NCBI GenBank assembly: GCA_964019695.1
Contig: OZ026524.1
Span: 65,293,066 to 65,357,065 of the forward strand
Source of the DNA: Loripinus fragilis
Taxonomy: Eukaryota > Mollusca > Bivalvia > Lucinida > Lucinidae
Length of the DNA stretch: 64,000 bases
Reading direction: 5' to 3'
Under the pieces are notes generated by a model, which saw only the letters and a program-made list of their open reading frames with translations, ran no database searches and had not been told where the DNA came from. Below are positions 63,059 to 64,000 of this stretch, one piece after another (position 1 is the first letter of the stretch; every line of letters begins with the position of its first letter). The position numbers and the translations under genes were made by a program.

Positions 63059-64000
63059 TACATGCACACATCTGAATGCACTGCCTATAATATATACATG
63101 TATCAGTCATTTGTTTCCACGGAAATAGCTTCGAAATATCTCAACTGTTTCCCGTTTTACATCGCATTGCTATAGTTGCTTACAACATAGAACTGCATGC
63201 TGTGGAGGAAAACAGATGGTTACAAATGACTGACACATGTAAAATACGTGCTACTGGACGGCATGTTGAATGAGAAGTAAATCTATTTCAGGGTCAGTGA
63301 GAGCCATATACTTCTTGCTCCAGACATGTAAGTTCTGTTTCTTTATCTTTAATATATACACTGAACCAAAGTTATAAGTAGCCACCATATAATTTTTGCT
63401 CCCGTTCAGAAAGTAAAAATCTCTCTCACAAAATTTAAATTCTATAAAAAGGTCTAAGGCTTTGTCGGGACTCTACAAATTATATCTTTTCAAAATAACT
63501 GGTAGACCTTGCACAGACGAGATCTGAGTAAAGGTACCATCATTTCAAAAAGTCACACTTTTTAGTGTGATATAAACTATTCGTCAGATACGTTATCCAT
63601 TTACATTTTAATTTGTTTGAAGATGTTTATAACAGCTGTGATATAAGATGAAAAGAATCAAAAGTTTTTTTGACAATTGAACACTCCATTTCCCTTCTAC
63701 GTTAACATGAAGACTACCACGGTCAACAACTTAATCAAAAGATTTTAGCTTAACCATGCAGTTTGCATACTCACTTTGCATTGCTCTGTACGCTTTATTG
63801 TCTGCGGCACAGCAGTGCAATTTTCAGGGGTTCTTTATTATGAATTGGCATCACTGTTCTGCTTAAAAATTAAAAGAAATCTTTAACAAATGCTATTTAA
63901 ATGACCTTTAAAGTTTCACGTTAAAATCGGAAGTGGATACCAGATTAGTAAAAAATACCGTCAGAAAATGGGCTCATCAAGTTGCATGGTGTTTTGTCAA
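63059..64000. other. Unassigned stretch with a weak foldback
   Basis: At 63095-63245, ATCAGTCATTTGTTTCCACG and ACAAATGACTGACACATGT are roughly inverse, suggesting a foldback. A 36-nt segment at 63291-63326 is bounded by TATTTCAG and GTAAGTTC on the plus strand, but it is too short to support as an exon. Nothing else was recognised. Confidence 0.25.

Noticed and set aside
63291..63326. 36-nt microexon between TATTTCAG and GTAAGTTC on the plus strand
   Set aside because: Splice-like borders occur by chance at this size. No neighbouring exon was found, and the opposite strand also gives a short open frame, so neither strand is supported.

Overview
The window is animal nuclear DNA, most likely from a bivalve mollusc. 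This rests on long introns with GT/AG borders, Tc1/mariner and PIF/Harbinger-type elements, tRNA-like SINE pieces, very many short foldback elements, and repeat types I associate with clam and mussel genomes (GCTCACCTGAGC elements, GGATCC-bounded elements, GCGCAGTCTGATCAG cores). No species can be named from sequence alone. There is no sign of bacterial organisation.

Two protein genes can be assembled, both on the minus strand. (1) A complete nine-exon phytanoyl-CoA dioxygenase family gene (start codon ending at 59984, stop at 41978; 371 residues). All splice phases agree, and the iron ligands HxD...H and the 2-oxoglutarate arginine are present. (2) A five-exon candidate gene (39751 to 23701; 251 residues) for an unrecognised single-pass membrane glycoprotein: signal peptide, a six-cysteine ectodomain with eight N-glycosylation sequons, one membrane helix and a short basic tail. 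Exons 2-4 are well supported, exon 1 fairly, exon 5 tentatively. A short candidate first exon on the plus strand (60232-60264) would be divergent from the dioxygenase, but it lies inside a repeat.

Layout: 1-23.7 kb has no recognisable gene and is a mosaic of foldback/MITE families, a 2-kb satellite of 26-bp units (9.8-11.8 kb), a broken reverse-transcriptase fragment (14.6-15.0 kb) and a duplicated block (16.3-17.3 and 19.1-20.0 kb). 23.7-39.8 kb is the membrane-glycoprotein gene; its introns hold a 27-bp minisatellite, several foldbacks and a 1.29-kb Tc1-type non-autonomous element. 39.8-42.0 kb is intergenic with paired foldbacks. 42.0-60.0 kb is the dioxygenase gene; its introns contain a 30-bp array, a full-length but broken Tc1 transposon, and a Harbinger-type MITE nested in a SINE. 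60.1-64.0 kb is repeats and unassigned sequence.

The two genes lie in tandem about 2.2 kb apart, but nothing in the sequence links their functions. The features of most interest are the unrecognised glycoprotein gene, minisatellites that begin within 17-45 bp of splice acceptors in both genes, a partial tandem copy of the dioxygenase's last coding exon, and the density of foldback elements. Repeat boundaries were read by eye and are good to roughly 5-20 bp unless a target-site duplication is stated.
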